Origin: Phytophthora sp. 'mugwort'
Taxonomy: Eukaryota > Oomycota > Peronosporomycetes > Peronosporales > Peronosporaceae
Length of the DNA: 64,000 nucleotides
Reading direction: 5' to 3'
Assembly (NCBI GenBank): GCA_033558025.1
Contig: JAUCEF010000011.1
Coordinates: 1,860,001-1,924,000, forward strand
This document shows, piece after piece, positions 30,926-42,423 of the stretch. The translations under genes and the position numbers were made by a program. Under the pieces are notes generated by a model that did not search any database, was not told where the DNA came from, and worked only from the letters and a program-made list of their open reading frames with translations. The stretch's first letter is position 1; every line of letters begins with the position of its first letter.

Positions 30926-33900
30926 TTATCGAGAACTTAGTACATCTGTAGCCTTCTCACGTGTCGGTAGTAGCGAATATAATTCCTTCTTAGCAATAAC
31001 TTCAAGTCGTTCAACCCGGTCCTTTGCCTGCTGAAGATCAAACACGGTAATGGTGCCCTTCTTCACGGTCGCAACAATGCCGCAACAGTGGTCTCCGTCC
31101 ACAGACAAAACTTGAAATGCATTCTGAGCTGGAAGGCGCTCCGGCAGATCAAGAGGTAAGGTTAGCACGTTGGCAGGAATAACGATTGCCTTACATGTGC
31201 GTCTGTGGAGTTGTATCATTCGAAGTGTTACCCGGTCCAGACATTCTTCCTCAATCTGCTGCTTTCCGCAGAATGTCTTCAGGAAAAACACTTTATCCAG
31301 CACTCAAACTGTCTTCAACCTAAGTGCAGCTTCGCCCGGCTGTATAACTGGCTCACTCCCTGGTACATCAACAACACCTGTCCGCCATCTACGCCATGGA
31401 CCCACTTCACGCACGCGTCAATCTCAGCGAACCTTTGAATCATATTGTGTCACTTCTTCATGTCATCCACGACACTGACCACGTAGGTAACACCGTTCAC
31501 AGTCACCACGATTAGAGATAGCGGAATTGTTGTGTCATGGTCAGACTTCCGCACATTCTGGAAGCGAGCGATTTGTGTCGTGCATGCATCCAGAGTCGGT
31601 AATGCTAGCACTGATCTCACTTGGTGCGTTGGGGTCGGGTGCTTTCCGCCTGACTTAGCTGCTTCAGTAATGTTTGATCGCTGAAGCTGGCGAACGATCA
31701 GCTCTCTCATGGGCTCCGTGTAAATATCGCAAGGTGCTTTCGCGGCACAGGTCTCTGAGAGCATTTCAAGCGACGCTATTGTCATGTTCTTCGCAACTGC
31801 ATCAACTGTAGTTTTCATATCTTTATTTTTTGCTGCTTGTTTTCCGCACTATTGCCCTTGGGTGCTCCTGGTCGACTCGCCGTCTCCGAAATTTTCCAAT
31901 GACGCTGGCTTGCCGTCTCGACACGTGCAGAACGTTCTACAGTCTCAATTCGTGTACAACTTCTGACCGCTTCGCGTTCTGTAATCGCTGCACCCTATAT
32001 GTTCCATCGGTGAAAGCGGGCTGAGGTCGTCGAAGATTTCTAGAATGGCTTTTATTTCTTACGGATTCAATTCCGGGCTTTGTTGCGTGGCTTCCGGATC
32101 AGCTTCAGTTCCAGGCGCAAAGGCGTCAGACGAGTAAGACTGTTGAACAGTCTGAGTCTGTATGACAGGCTGAAAATGTTTAACAGCCTGGGAGTGTTCC
32201 ACGGTCGTGGTCCCAAATGAAATCGACGTGGTGTCAGCGTCTCGTGTCTTTCTCGGTTAAGGTTTGATTGCCGCCTTGGTTAACATATTCCGTGTCATTC
32301 TTGCTCGGGTTTGATATCAGCATCGGATACCAAATTCTGACCCACGTTCGGCTGAGACTTCCTCATTGCCTTCCCGGCTGTATCGGGAGCGCAAACACTT
32401 TCAGCATCTGGTGTAGCCTCTGGCCAGCATTACTTGAGCTCACATCATCTTCACTTGCTGTGGGTCGAAGCGTTGGGCACTTGCCGTCCTTCACGTCGCT
32501 CAGCAGTTCCGCCATCAGTAATTTTAACTCAGATTGGGCCTCGGTTCCCCACAGACACCCAAATTCAGCGATCTGCTTTCCAACTGCTAGAAGGTTCTTG
32601 TATTTCTCGCGTTGTGAAAGAGCGCGATTTGGGGATGTAGAATAATCGATTGCCGGCATGTCAAAAAAAGGTTCCACGACATGAAGATCCTCAAATGTTG
32701 AATTTTTGAATCTTCGAAAATTGTCGATCAACCAACATGGCTTGATAATAGACGCTGGTACTACCTCTGAACCGTTCGTCACCTTGCGGTAATATATGAT
32801 ATAGCGGCACGGAAGGTGGCGAGTCACGTTGAAAATACAAGAGCACGCCCTTCGAGCGGGTTAAGTGTGTACTCGTCCGGAGCATCACACGCAAATTGGT
32901 CGGTTTCATCTGCTGTTTTAGAAGCATCAAAGTGAATCACCACGTAGGGAGGGAGAGGGTAGTGTCGGTAGCGAGTTGTTGGCAGCATCGCAAAGTCGTA
33001 CTGCTGCTTAAGTTGCAGCAGCGTGGCCTGATATGACATTTGCCAGTTTTCTCATCTCCGCATCATAGTTAGCGTTGTGATACGCACCGAGTCGATTAAG
33101 TTTTCGCTGCCACCCCCCGTGACTTCGATTCTGTTCTGGCAATCCGTTTCTTGAACGGATTGCGAGAACAGAATCGAAGTCACCCCTCGTCCACCGAGGT
33201 TGAGGTGTCCACCAGGCTTTTGAATTTCTGCTAGCTTGACTCTAGTCTATATACACAAATATAACGTTTAGTTACATACAAGCCGTGACCGCCTAATCAC
33301 AATAGTTTTACCTGTCGTTGGTTGGGTTGCCCATATGGGGAAGTTGCCGCAGTAAATGGAGCTTCACATTTTCTTACAAGATCCCCAGTTTTCGTCAAAC
33401 ATTTTGAACCAGCGCTCAATCTTATCAGCGTCCCGTAAATTAACCTTCATAGTTGCCACGACATGATAAATCTTTTTTCAGTGGGGGCACTAACCAGCAA
33501 TCTCGAAAGCCTCTTCATTTCGTTTCTCTGGAACGTATCCAATCGGTATATCTTTTTACCACCTCTTGCTTGAAGCACTTCACCACGTGAAAATGACACC
33601 AGAGAATGCGTGCGCTCGGAAATTTGTTCTTCAAAAACGAGATTTCTGTGAAGTCCTTGTCAACGATAATCACAGCAGTCGAATCATACTCAGGACAGCT
33701 TGCCTTGAGCTGTTTAGACGAGATTCGCAGCGTCGGCTTCTGTTCATTCTCAACCAGACTGTGCTGCATACAGGAAAACAATGTAAAGAATACAAAGTCT
33801 CAGACGGTTAGCACAATCCAGGACGTTGTCACAATTTGAAGACTGTTATAGCGTCTCACCTGCACGTATTGGCCTTTCCCAAAGACGTCGTTCACCATAA

Positions 33901-34942
33901 ATGAAAATAATTTATACCGGGCAGCGTTGGTGCTGTAGGTGAGTACCTTGGGGAAGTGCTGGAACCTTTTTTTTTTTTACGCATGTGACCCGTTTGTATG
34001 AAGATGCATTTTGCTTTACCCTGCCAGTAACCGATGATAAAAAGCGTGTTAGCCGTACAATATAATAAGGCAAGTGCAGTAGACTTACCTCGTCAACAAC
34101 AATTCTGCCTCCGTTGCCGTGGTCCCGTGCGAAGTCCTCGAGAAAAGCTTGGACACGTTCTTCTGTCGACGCGTGCGTGAATTCTTCTTGCTTCAGTCTC
34201 GCCTGAGCTATGCACATCTTTCATTGTCGGCTCTGCCACCGTATTCCCCATGATGAACTACAAACTTCTTTTTCTGTTTGCTCCACAGCAGCGAAGAGTC
34301 TGCACAGTGTCGATCACGCTCTCTTCTTCGATACGCCGATTTTCGGGTAATTTTTGAATACTCCTTGACTGACTTCATGGTTATGGCGTGGAACTTGGTG
34401 GGTAACGCATACATCCCAGTTATCACCGTCTCCTGTAATGCACAAGGTAATCTACAATGCTAAATATATAATTTTCGATGGACCAGCAAAGAAAAATGAC
34501 CCGCATAAACACACCTGCGCTGAACAGCCGATTCGACGCGAAAAGTGGTGAGGACGTTGTCCAGTTCGTGGTCGCGACAGCGAACTGACCGGTTCACCTC
34601 AATGTGTTCACTTATACATCATATTGTAGAACTGGAAGTGGTCCAGGATGAATGGAACTCTACGACCGTTTTTAGCGATCCGTTTTGTAACTCGCGTGGA
34701 TGTTTTGCGTGAAAAAATCTGTAATCAAAGCAGCATTTAGACTAGATATCATGAAATCCAGGACTGTACAGCAGTAATAGACTGAGATACATGTACAGCC
34801 TGAGACTGTGAGCCCGTTCCAAGTACAAACAAATAGAAACCTGTAACATGCGCTTGCCGTAGAAAGAGAGGTACTTGTCAAACTCCTCAAATGACGAGAG
34901 CTTTCGCACGTCCAACCTGGGGACTTGCACTAGATCGTCCAA
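30926..34942 (-). pseudogene. MULE with SWIM finger and C48/Ulp1-like domain
   Basis: Minus strand, N to C. The N-terminal domain is VPRLDVRKLSSFEEFDKYLSFYGKRM (34920-34850). Next are HASTEERVQAFLEDFARDHGN (34170), the core VIIVDKDFTEISFLKNKFPSARILWCHFHVVKCFK (33690-33570), and the SWIM part TRHLPCRYIIYYRKV with IIKPCWLIDNFRRF (32825-32720). A hydrophilic linker (32.5-31.45 kb) follows. At 31303-30926 the sequence has TCKAIVIPANV, DGDHCCGIVATVKKGTITVFDLQQ and a following helical tail. The His followed by an Asp 14 residues on is the spacing of Ulp1-like C48 cysteine peptidases, but the later Gln and Cys were not found. Several frameshifts. Plant MULEs with Ulp1-like domains are known; the same pairing here is inference from order and strand. 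Confidence 0.55.
33119..33183. repeat. Near-perfect 30-bp hairpin
   Basis: Left arm GTGACTTCGATTCTGTTCT... (33119-33148) and right arm (33154-33183) pair at 29 of 30 positions with a 5-base TCTTG loop. It is in the MULE region upstream (minus sense) of the SWIM part. It could form a cruciform or a very stable RNA hairpin. Confidence 0.9.
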
Positions 34943-35479
34943 GGGACATACCTCTTGAGTGTCGCGTGAGGTTCCATCGTCGCACTACGTCCCGCCAATC
35001 TCGTTGTCCGCTGATTCGGATAGCACTTCAACGGAACTGTTGGTGGACTCGATTGTGTCAGAGCTGCCACTACGCTCCGGTTCAGAATTGCTGTCACTAC
35101 TCTCTGGTATAAAGCCCTCGCCAGAGGATTCAGGTCGTACACACGCTCACTGGGCTTGACGACGTCGATGAGATGATGTAAAAACACCGGAGTCGGTCTT
35201 TTTGGCGGAAGGGTAGCGCTTGTGTTTATTGCTTCGACGTTTATTCCCTGATGACCGGTGGTACGACTGGTGAATTCCCCAACGACGTTGGCTGCACGGC
35301 GTGCGTCGAAATCGCAGGGGACGAGAGCTCCATTACACCCCTCCCCCCCCCCCAGATTTCCCCCTCTTTCGGATTCCCCCCTTCGAGCGGCGGACGCTCG
35401 CCAGCAGGAGTGATGGTCGTATGCCAAGGGAGAATCTAACGAGGACCCTCGCACAAAAAGTGCGGAAGTGCTAATACCG
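34943..35479. other. No gene recognised
   Basis: A long minus-strand open frame (35511-34930) and shorter plus frames exist but show no family features; a C10 run sits at 35344-35353. It may be the MULE terminal region. Confidence 0.3.
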
Positions 35480-36400
35480 GTATAAACTGGTAACAAACGT
35501 TCCCGTAACATCCAGCGCTCCCGTTACATCGAGCGTTCCCACTACTTCAGATTCTGCTGTTACGACCCCGATGGAGCAAGCGGCGACCGGCCCTTTGCTG
35601 CCGAGCGGGTTCCTCCCAGTGGGAATTGGTCTGGACGACCGTGCAGTTCCTGCTCTACTAGCGCAGGCCAAGAAACATACGTACGCGGCCGTTTTCAATC
35701 GCGTCGGTGGCGCGGGTGACAAATTCCCCTAGCAGTCGCGCGTTAATCCTAGGGGGATGCCATGATCGCTGCTGTAGTTGCAGGAACCCTAGGGTAGTGG
35801 TCGCGATGATTTACCCAGGCTGGATGCCAGGTGTGTCCTCCTTCTGCGTTCAAAGCCTGGCGGCATCGAAGAGGAACCCCATCAAGATTATCAAGGGACC
35901 GACTTGGCAAGAGCTCGACAACATCACCCAGACGGTTTTTCAAGGGAGCATGATCTTCGCGCAAGAGCCTGCCAACATGCTTCGCGTGTACACGGCTTGT
36001 TTCATGACGAGAGACGACTCTAAAGCACGTGTGGTGAATATCGCAGTGGTTATTGCGTGCTGTTCGGGGGCGACCTGGTTCATAACGGCGTGCTCTACGC
36101 CAAGGAAAACTATCGTTTCCACTGATACCTAAGCTACGAGGGGGTGCGTTGGACGCCGCCTGACGTAGTTCAAAACGTTCTTCCAGAGCATGGCGAATGC
36201 CAGTTGTGGCGTCAAGATGGTTAAGGGACATCAGCGCCGGAAACATCGTTTTTACTGCGACAAAACCCCAATGGGGATGCCTAGAGACTCGAGCGCAAGC
36301 GAGAAGGTAATAATGGGGATTTCAAGTGTGAGGTCTGCAACGCAACCTACACTAGCAGTCTACGCGTCCTGATGCGAGCTTCTTGCAGTGTGAAACAATC
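35480..36400 (+). pseudogene. Unknown repeat-family protein with 2OG-like and C2H2-like motifs
   Basis: Plus strand in changing frames: a Ser/Thr/Pro-rich start (about 35500-35570), then VPALLAQAKKHTYAAVFNRV (35645), NPIKIIKGPTWQEL (35878), LRVYTACF (35980), then LFGGDLVHNGVLYAKENYRFH (36061-36123). The last has an H-x-G ... N-x-R-x-H layout that recalls 2OG/Fe(II) oxygenase folds. Next come GECQL and KHRFYCDK, then FKCEVCNATYTSSLRV (36320-36365), which looks like a C2H2 finger. Stops and frameshifts are frequent. The family is unnamed; a transposon-captured or repeat-encoded gene is likely. Confidence 0.35.
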
Positions 36401-37959
36401 TTCCAAGGACCGGAGGTGTCCTGCATGCTAACTGCTCAACTAACAATTATCATGGGGCAAGCCGAGAGCTTCGAGCTTTGAATCACACATTTCCAGTTAT
36501 TTTCAGTTATGTGCTGTGTGTCTTAGGGGCCCCAGCGCGGACGCACTCGTACTTGCGAGCCTAACCTTGCCGACCTGGATCATCAGTGTACCACACACTG
36601 CGCCTCGACACATTGAATCCGTGGTCTCTAGTTCACTGATGCAGTGTTGACTCCGCTGCATCGTGTGAATCGCATACAGCTTCTTGCGGGGAGGGATGTG
36701 ACCACGCGCTGCTGCTCCGCATTGCTCATGGCTGAGCAGTTCGAATTTGGCATCCTTTCAGGTTTCGTCTACAGGTTGATACCGGTATTGACTATCTCTC
36801 CCGCATGTACTTTCTGTGCGAGGGCCCTCGTCAGATGCTACCATGGAGCTTCTGATACACCGGTTCTACACAAATAATCCCACTCTTTGAGACGGTATGC
36901 GTTAGCCATTTCAGTAGACAATTGTATGAGATGCTGTTAAGTACGGTCGGAGATGTGACAACAATCCATCCATACAAAACTTAAGTATGGTCGGATAAGT
37001 GTCCTGTCAACTAGTTTTCTACGATTCTAAAACATAACCTTTTGATTGGCTGAAATCATTTTTGCCGTACTGTTTTATGTTTGGCTAGGTTTTCATTCAT
37101 GAAATATGACACGCAACAAATTTTTGCGGTCCACTATGAGCTAGCAAAGAGATGGGATCGAATAATCATCAGTGGGTGATTATTAACTTCCGAGCAAAAC
37201 CACGTGACAACGTCATCTATAATACTAGTATATACATGTATACAATCCAAGTATCGCGCACACATGTGAAGCATAACTGACCAACGAAAAATCGCACAGT
37301 AAACGTTTCAGCGGGTTACGATCGACAGCATGATAAAAGCACAAATGAATCACATGGTGTCCATTACTTATTTTAAACGTTAAGTGATTGGTTTGCTGGG
37401 CGCTCGCTTCGCTCGCGATATGAAGATTCTACGCTCGGGTGCATGGAATGCTCCGCTCGACTAGGAGCTCGTCGCTAGGCCCGCCTCCGAAAATACTACT
37501 CGTCACCTCTTCGCAGGCGCTTTCCGCGGGTTTGCTGCTTCTACGCTCCTCGCACCCTCCCGCCTCGGTTAGTACGCTGTGCACACACCGATTAGGTTGG
37601 CTGCACGCATAGAAATACATTTGTAATAATGTCACCCAGCCGATCGTTGAGCTTTTCACGGATTGACAATGTGCTAATATAATTCTCTCGTCACGAGGTC
37701 ACGATATATATTCTGCTCCACTTTACCCCCCCCCCCCAAGTTGACATGGAGTCAATGGTGTTGAGGGGCGTCCTTCTACAGTCGTCCTTGCTACTTGTTG
37801 AAGATGTTTGTCTTGCGAGATCGAGGTCATACGTCGTCGTCGTGTCGCTGACTTTGCTAGGAGCGGCCTCGCCCCAGAAGGATCAGATGCTCGAGACGTG
37901 GGCAAATGTACGCTGTCTACTCCTCTGACCCTCGTTATCTCTATTCAGGCACTGAATTG
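36401..37959. other. No gene recognised (1.5 kb)
   Basis: Mixed sequence. A GC-rich stretch with GCTCGCTTCGCTCGC (37400-37580) resembles that at 30.2 kb; a C10 run occurs at 37729-37738; one 60-codon open frame (37746-37928, +) has no features. Probably retroelement non-coding DNA. Confidence 0.3.
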
Positions 37960-38114
37960 AACCCAACTGGTTTTCAGTTGAGTTTGCCCAGTCCCCAACT
38001 TTCACCAACTGGCGCTCAACTTTCACCATACCTTACCGTATATACTTTGATTTGAACGGTGCTCCGGGCACGCTGAACTGCTGGCCCGTTTACTTCGTCG
38101 ATCCACCTGGATGA
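37960..38114. repeat. Dispersed repeat, copy 2 (before a gag-like frame)
   Basis: Partner of 417-570. It ends 12 bp before the ATG-led gag-like region at 38127, supporting an LTR or leader role. Confidence 0.55.
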
Positions 38115-38126
38115 GCTGTATTCCAT

Positions 38127-39480
38127 GGTGAAGCCAGGGAATTATGTTTTCCACTTCAAGTTGTAGTTCCGGTATACCAGTGCATACCGGTATATCTGCG
38201 GCTGCGACCCCTGACGTCGTGGACGCCATTGGCGCGGTAGGCCCGTGGACTAAGGCGCCTGTGCGGCTCCCGAGCGAGCGCGCGCCACCGAAGGCGGTTC
38301 CCAGTGACGGTAGGGTGGAGACCCGTAACGGCAAGAAGAAGCTGTAGAGGCACCCCACAACCGCTGGCATGGCCTTGACGCCACGGAAGTCCCCCAGCGA
38401 CGGCCACCACGACTTGGAATCCGACCTGGAGGGCAAGCGGCCGGCCCCGCCTGCGAAGAAGGCGCGAAAGACACCGGTGAAGGCGATGGTGGGTGCTCCC
38501 ACGAAGCGGACGTCGGTTGCGACAAGAGCCGACGCCGGATTCGTCTTGGACTCGTTCATGGCCTCGGTCGAGACTGGAACCGCGCAAAAGAAAAATACCA
38601 CGATCGAAAGAGATGCCTGAAGTAGCTGCCGGTGCTACGCAAGACAGCTCCGACATGCGGGCCCAATTGCAAGTGCTGAAGGATGAGGTCGGGCGCCTTC
38701 GAGCTATGTAGCTCTGGTAGCTGAGCAAGCGCATGCAGGGGCACCAAGTCCCGTGGCAGTTGGTCTGCACGCTGCGCCGTCGGCTCCGATGGTCCTGAAC
38801 AACAAGGGAGAGATGCCGCCGGCCGCAGTCTGCTACTTAACAATTGCAAGCTTCCCGGAAGGTGCCAAAACGCGAAAGCGAATACAGTCCGCCACAAGCC
38901 CATCTATTGGCCGCAAGTCGCATGTTCCGGGAATGCGTCGACCAAGTTTCGAAAGACGCCCGCCGATCTGATGGCGATCTTCAGCGGCCTTCTGGGGTCG
39001 CGCGGTCTGACGGTGCTTCACTTCAAGGGATCGTCGGAGATGGCGACGCTGGACGACAGCTCAACGAATGCCAACTTCTCCAGCGACTTCAGCCCATCGG
39101 CGTCACTGCCTCCGGCTAGGATCAACTGCGCCTAATACGAAGACATCATCGATGCTTTCCACAGCCTGTCCGCGTTGGGGCAGGAGCTGTGGTACGAGCG
39201 CAGGCGCAAGCTCACTTTGCCCCTCAGCGCATGAGCGGAACTTTTTCTGTGAGGGCGTCTGTTTTGCTCTTCGTCCGACCTCGTCGGCCGCCCGAACACC
39301 AAGTTCACCGGGAGGCTAGAAGGACCTCCCGACGCCGGTGCTACCTGCGCTATCACTCCGCCCTTACGGTCCGGGTCGGCTATACAGCCTTCCCCAGACT
39401 ATACAGTCCGGGCCGACCATACAGTCGCCCTTGGCCATAAGGCCAGTGCCGGTCATACAGCCGGCACAATCATCACGCTC
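38127..39480 (+). pseudogene. Gag-like retroelement region, frameshifted
   Basis: Plus-strand pieces: 38144-38347 (ends in a Lys tail), 38369-38620 (LESDLEGKRPAPPAKKARKT, basic), a coiled-coil-like QLQVLKDEVGRLRAM (38667-38708), then Pro/Ser-rich sequence to 39330. At 39370-39470 the DNA has repeated TATACAG/CATACAG words. No zinc knuckle was certain. Position after the LTR-like repeat suggests a Gypsy gag of the type at 8.0 kb. Confidence 0.35.
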
Positions 39481-39791
39481 ACCATGCAGAGCGTTACTTT
39501 GGCAAAGTAACAATATCATACTGATGTGTTAGATCTTGAGATCGAATTATGCACAACGGCTGATCCAACGCTACAGCCGTTTACAGTGCCAGAGATGGAG
39601 GGCGCTATCTTGGGAAGCCCCGGCGAGAGCCCCACGGCGGACAGAGTCAATTCAATGGCTCTCGCTGCACTACGTCCAAACTACCTGCGTCCCGTCGTCA
39701 GCGTCAAGGAGGCAGCAGCGATGCACGCAAACGCCCGCGCAAGAAGTGACTTGATGCACTTGACACGCAGGGCTACACAAGGTATAGCTCC
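39481..39791 (+). other. Open frame of unknown type at left edge of viral block
   Basis: A 96-codon frame (39526-39816) with MEGAILGSPGESPTADRV and a basic ANARARSD tail. It may be the end of the gag-like protein or a flank of the viral block; composition is like the gag side. Confidence 0.3.
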
Positions 39792-40570
39792 GTGTCAGGT
39801 AATAATAGCGATATAAGTGGTATTGGTGTACTATCTTGTGCAAGCTTGTTTGTAAATGGATCAAGCGTTTCCGCACCTCCTTCGTACATATTGGGCATTA
39901 TAGCCTCTCTGCTAACGCACTCGTACTGGATGGGACTTGTTCCGTCGGGACAATTACTTCGCGTCGGCTACTTCGATTACAGGAACGCTTCAGACGACGG
40001 CTCAGCCCAAAATCACGTCGCTTGGTCATTATCTGTTTTATCCATCGCAGGCAAACTATCGTTTAGTGGCGCTTCACGGACTTTGAACGTTTTATCATCA
40101 CTCCCTTCTACGTCAATAACAGGTACTTTAAGCACTCCTTCGCAACCAAATATAACTGTGATTGGCACCTTGAGCTCGCTCAGCATCAGTAACACCTTAA
40201 CACTTGGTACGATAGTGATTAGTGAAACAGAAGTAGCTGTTCTTGATGGGGGACCAAAGGGTTTGTCGGATCCAATAAAGCTCTTCTTCTAACGCAAGTA
40301 ATGACAATAATGGAATTTAATTAACTGTCGCAACATCCCTCAGTGATACACTTCAAACGGCGGCTCGATCCAACATCACAAGCGTCGGTACTCTATCAAA
40401 ATTATAAATCAGTGGCCATCTATCAATATTGGGTTCGTCACGAGTACTCTCTATTACTGAAGCATCCTTGTATATCGATTCGTCATCGTACAGGCTCAGT
40501 GGCTAAGCTATTGACCTAGGCGTACTCAACGGTGGACACGGAGTTCTCTCACCAAATAAAGCTTATATAT
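39792..40570 (+). pseudogene. Fibre-like protein with QPNITS-type repeats
   Basis: Plus strand, three frames. A repeated unit is seen at about 39964 (ATSITGTLQTTAQPKITSLG), 40110 (TSITGTLSTPSQPNITVIG, then TLSSLSIS) and 40321 (LSDTLQTAARSNITSVG). Interleaved are ANALVLDG (39915), ETEVAVLDG (40225) and LGVLNGG-GVLSPNKA (40515-40560). Such beta-rich repeats (Q-P-N-I-T-S-x-G-T-L-x-x-L) and V-L-D-G turns are common in phage and giant-virus fibre proteins. Repeats rule out chance. At least four frame changes. Confidence 0.6.
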
Positions 40571-40770
40571 ATATACGTCAAACGATAATCATTTTTAGCG
40601 GGTATAAAGTCTGCGCATATTCGTATGTTAGATAACCACTTGCGTCTAACAAAAAATAAAATGCAGGATTGTAGATCGGTGATACGAATATTGGTTAAGG
40701 ATAAGAAAAAAACTGAACTCATAGTTGTTTTTATCTCGAGCTATATAGATCTAGTGATTAAAGACACGGC

Positions 40771-41080
40771 CATGAGCGGTAGTCCAGACTTGGGCGCTTC
40801 GCTGCCGACAAACTTCAAGTCTGCCGGCATGGATGATATTCCTGCGCTTGACATAAAAACTGTTTTGAATGATTGTCCTTGGACCTTCTTTCAGTATAAA
40901 GACCTACCTTTGTATGTTTATTCTCAAACATTCCCCTCACGTATTTGCTCATTTAGCGATCATTGTCCGTAATCCTCAGCAGGGGCTGTATGAGTATCAC
41001 CGCGTCAAACTTGAAGATTTCATTACTTTTGCTTCCCAGATACCCCTCCGAGCATTGATCAAGTGCGCCATACACCCATG
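40771..41080 (+). pseudogene. Unknown protein of the viral block (1)
   Basis: It starts at ATG 40771 (MSGSPDLGASLPTNFKSAGM) with an open frame to 40972 and, after one frameshift near 40935, continues with FAHLAIIVRNPQQGLYEYH to a stop at 41079. About 100 codons. No relative recognised. Same strand as the fibre-like and penton-like genes. Confidence 0.4.
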
Positions 41081-41286
41081 AGCTCGAATAAACATGAGCT
41101 TGTCATCGTAGACGACTACACAACGATAATCTACTCTAGAGGACCATATATTCGCATTACATGACAAGGGGCGGCACTTCAAGCTATCTACCATATTTCT
41201 AAGCCACAGCTATTTCGCAACCGATAAGATGATCCGGTTGAATTCGGAATATGTAGCAATTTTAAGAGCAAATTCGAGATTTACAG

Positions 41287-41457
41287 ATGGTTGTCAAGGA
41301 TTTGAATGTTAAGGACGTTGATGATCGCTCAATCGTCTATTGTTATAATAATGCCACTGAGCTAAAAGGATAGATGCTATTCATTGACTCTGTTAAAGGT
41401 CAGATTCGGTATAACTTCGATAGACCCATTGTAACTGATATAAATCAATATTATGGT
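41287..41457 (+). pseudogene. Unknown small protein of the viral block (2)
   Basis: ATG 41287, MVVKDLNVKDVDDRSIVYCY, one in-frame TAG after residue 28, then MLFIDSVKGQIRYNF and a natural stop at 41457. It lies 21 bp upstream of the penton-like start. Not recognised. Confidence 0.35.
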
Positions 41458-41478
41458 TAGTCTTATATACAATCAACA

Positions 41479-42333
41479 TGGCCAGTTTTATCAAGCTCGA
41501 TTCTACGAACCTCGTTCAAGATGGGTACAACTCAACTTGAAGATACAGTTTCCCTGGTTCTGCGCCAGATTTTCCCGATGTTGTTTGCGCCGTTCAATCG
41601 ATCAGTATGTACAACTCCGAATACAATATCGATGCGACGTAGTTCTGGAACAATGCTTTCAAAATGGAAGTACCAAAGGTGCTACAACATCCATTGTGAG
41701 TATCAGCCTCTCGGATGGCATTTTCACGTATGCGGATATCAAGCGAAGCATTGAGACTGCCCTCGTTAATTCTGGTGCCTATCTCATTGATCCATCTGGA
41801 AACAACGTTTTCTATATCCAATTATCGGAAAATAGCGTATACTATGCTGCTCAGTTTGATTTCAGCGCTACCCCAACGACTCTACCTGCCGTAGAAGGTA
41901 CCTGTACCAGACCTGCTGCTGGTCTATATTGCTCTGACGGTTCTGTTTTGCCTACTACTATGCGTTGTTCCGCGCCTGATCATCGATAACGCTGAGTTTG
42001 GACAGGTTGTTGGATTGACTGTTGGAACATATCCATCGTCCACCGCAACGGTTGCCAGTGCTCGACTTCCGAACACGATCCCCAGATCCATCCTACTTCA
42101 TCCTACATCGTGAGATGTGATCTAACTAAATGAATACGTCGCGAGCGGTGATATTCTTAGTGTGTTCGATCGAGGTGATGCATTCGGATGGCCAGCTAAT
42201 CTCTTACAAGCCGGATCAGTATGCAAGGATGGACTGTCATAATGGCGCTCGCTCAATGATCACCGGTATCTACAACCAGACTGATCAAACGGTTAATTCC
42301 GCGATACTTCAGTGTCGATCGGTAACCGCTTAA
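41479..42333 (+). pseudogene. Penton-like minor capsid protein
   Basis: It begins MASFIKLDSTNLVQDG at 41479. Later pieces are YADIKRSIETALVNSGAYLI (about 41730), FYIQLSENSVYYAAQF (41810), RLIIDNAEFGQVVGLTVGTYPSS (about 41970-42040) and, in the last frame, ISYKPDQYARMDCHNGARSMI with the natural stop at 42331. The C-terminal order (L-x-V-G-x-Y-P-S ... S-I-x-x-x-L-x-D) is that of single-jelly-roll penton proteins of polinton-like viruses and virophages. About 285 codons, near family size. Frameshifts near 41540, 41970 and 42080. Identification is by pattern and by its MCP neighbour. Confidence 0.55.
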
Positions 42334-42335
42334 AA

Positions 42336-42396
42336 AATAAAGCCATTGTGTGTGTAAGCAGAAGCTTCTACCAAACAATAAAGCCATTGTGTGTGT
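42336..42396. terminator. Double AATAAA direct repeat between convergent genes
   Basis: AATAAAGCCATTGTGTGTGT occurs at 42336-42355 and exactly again at 42377-42396. The first starts 3 bp after the penton-like stop. AATAAA followed by a GT-rich tract is the layout of a polyadenylation site. The plus-strand genes end here, and the minus-strand genes end 28 bp further right. Confidence 0.5.
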
Positions 42397-42423
42397 CGGT
42401 TTTTGAGCGGTTACAATCTAAAG

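Noticed and set aside
34930..35511. 193-codon minus-strand frame
   Set aside because: No recognisable domain, crosses a C10 run and mixed composition; probably chance.
35749..36246. 165-codon minus-strand frame opposite the unknown repeat protein
   Set aside because: The plus strand carries the coherent motifs (GDLVHNG, KCEVC); this is its shadow.
37746..37928. Possible RxLR-type secreted effector (60 codons)
   Set aside because: Hydrophobic start but no R-x-L-R or EER motif, no proper signal peptide, retroelement context.
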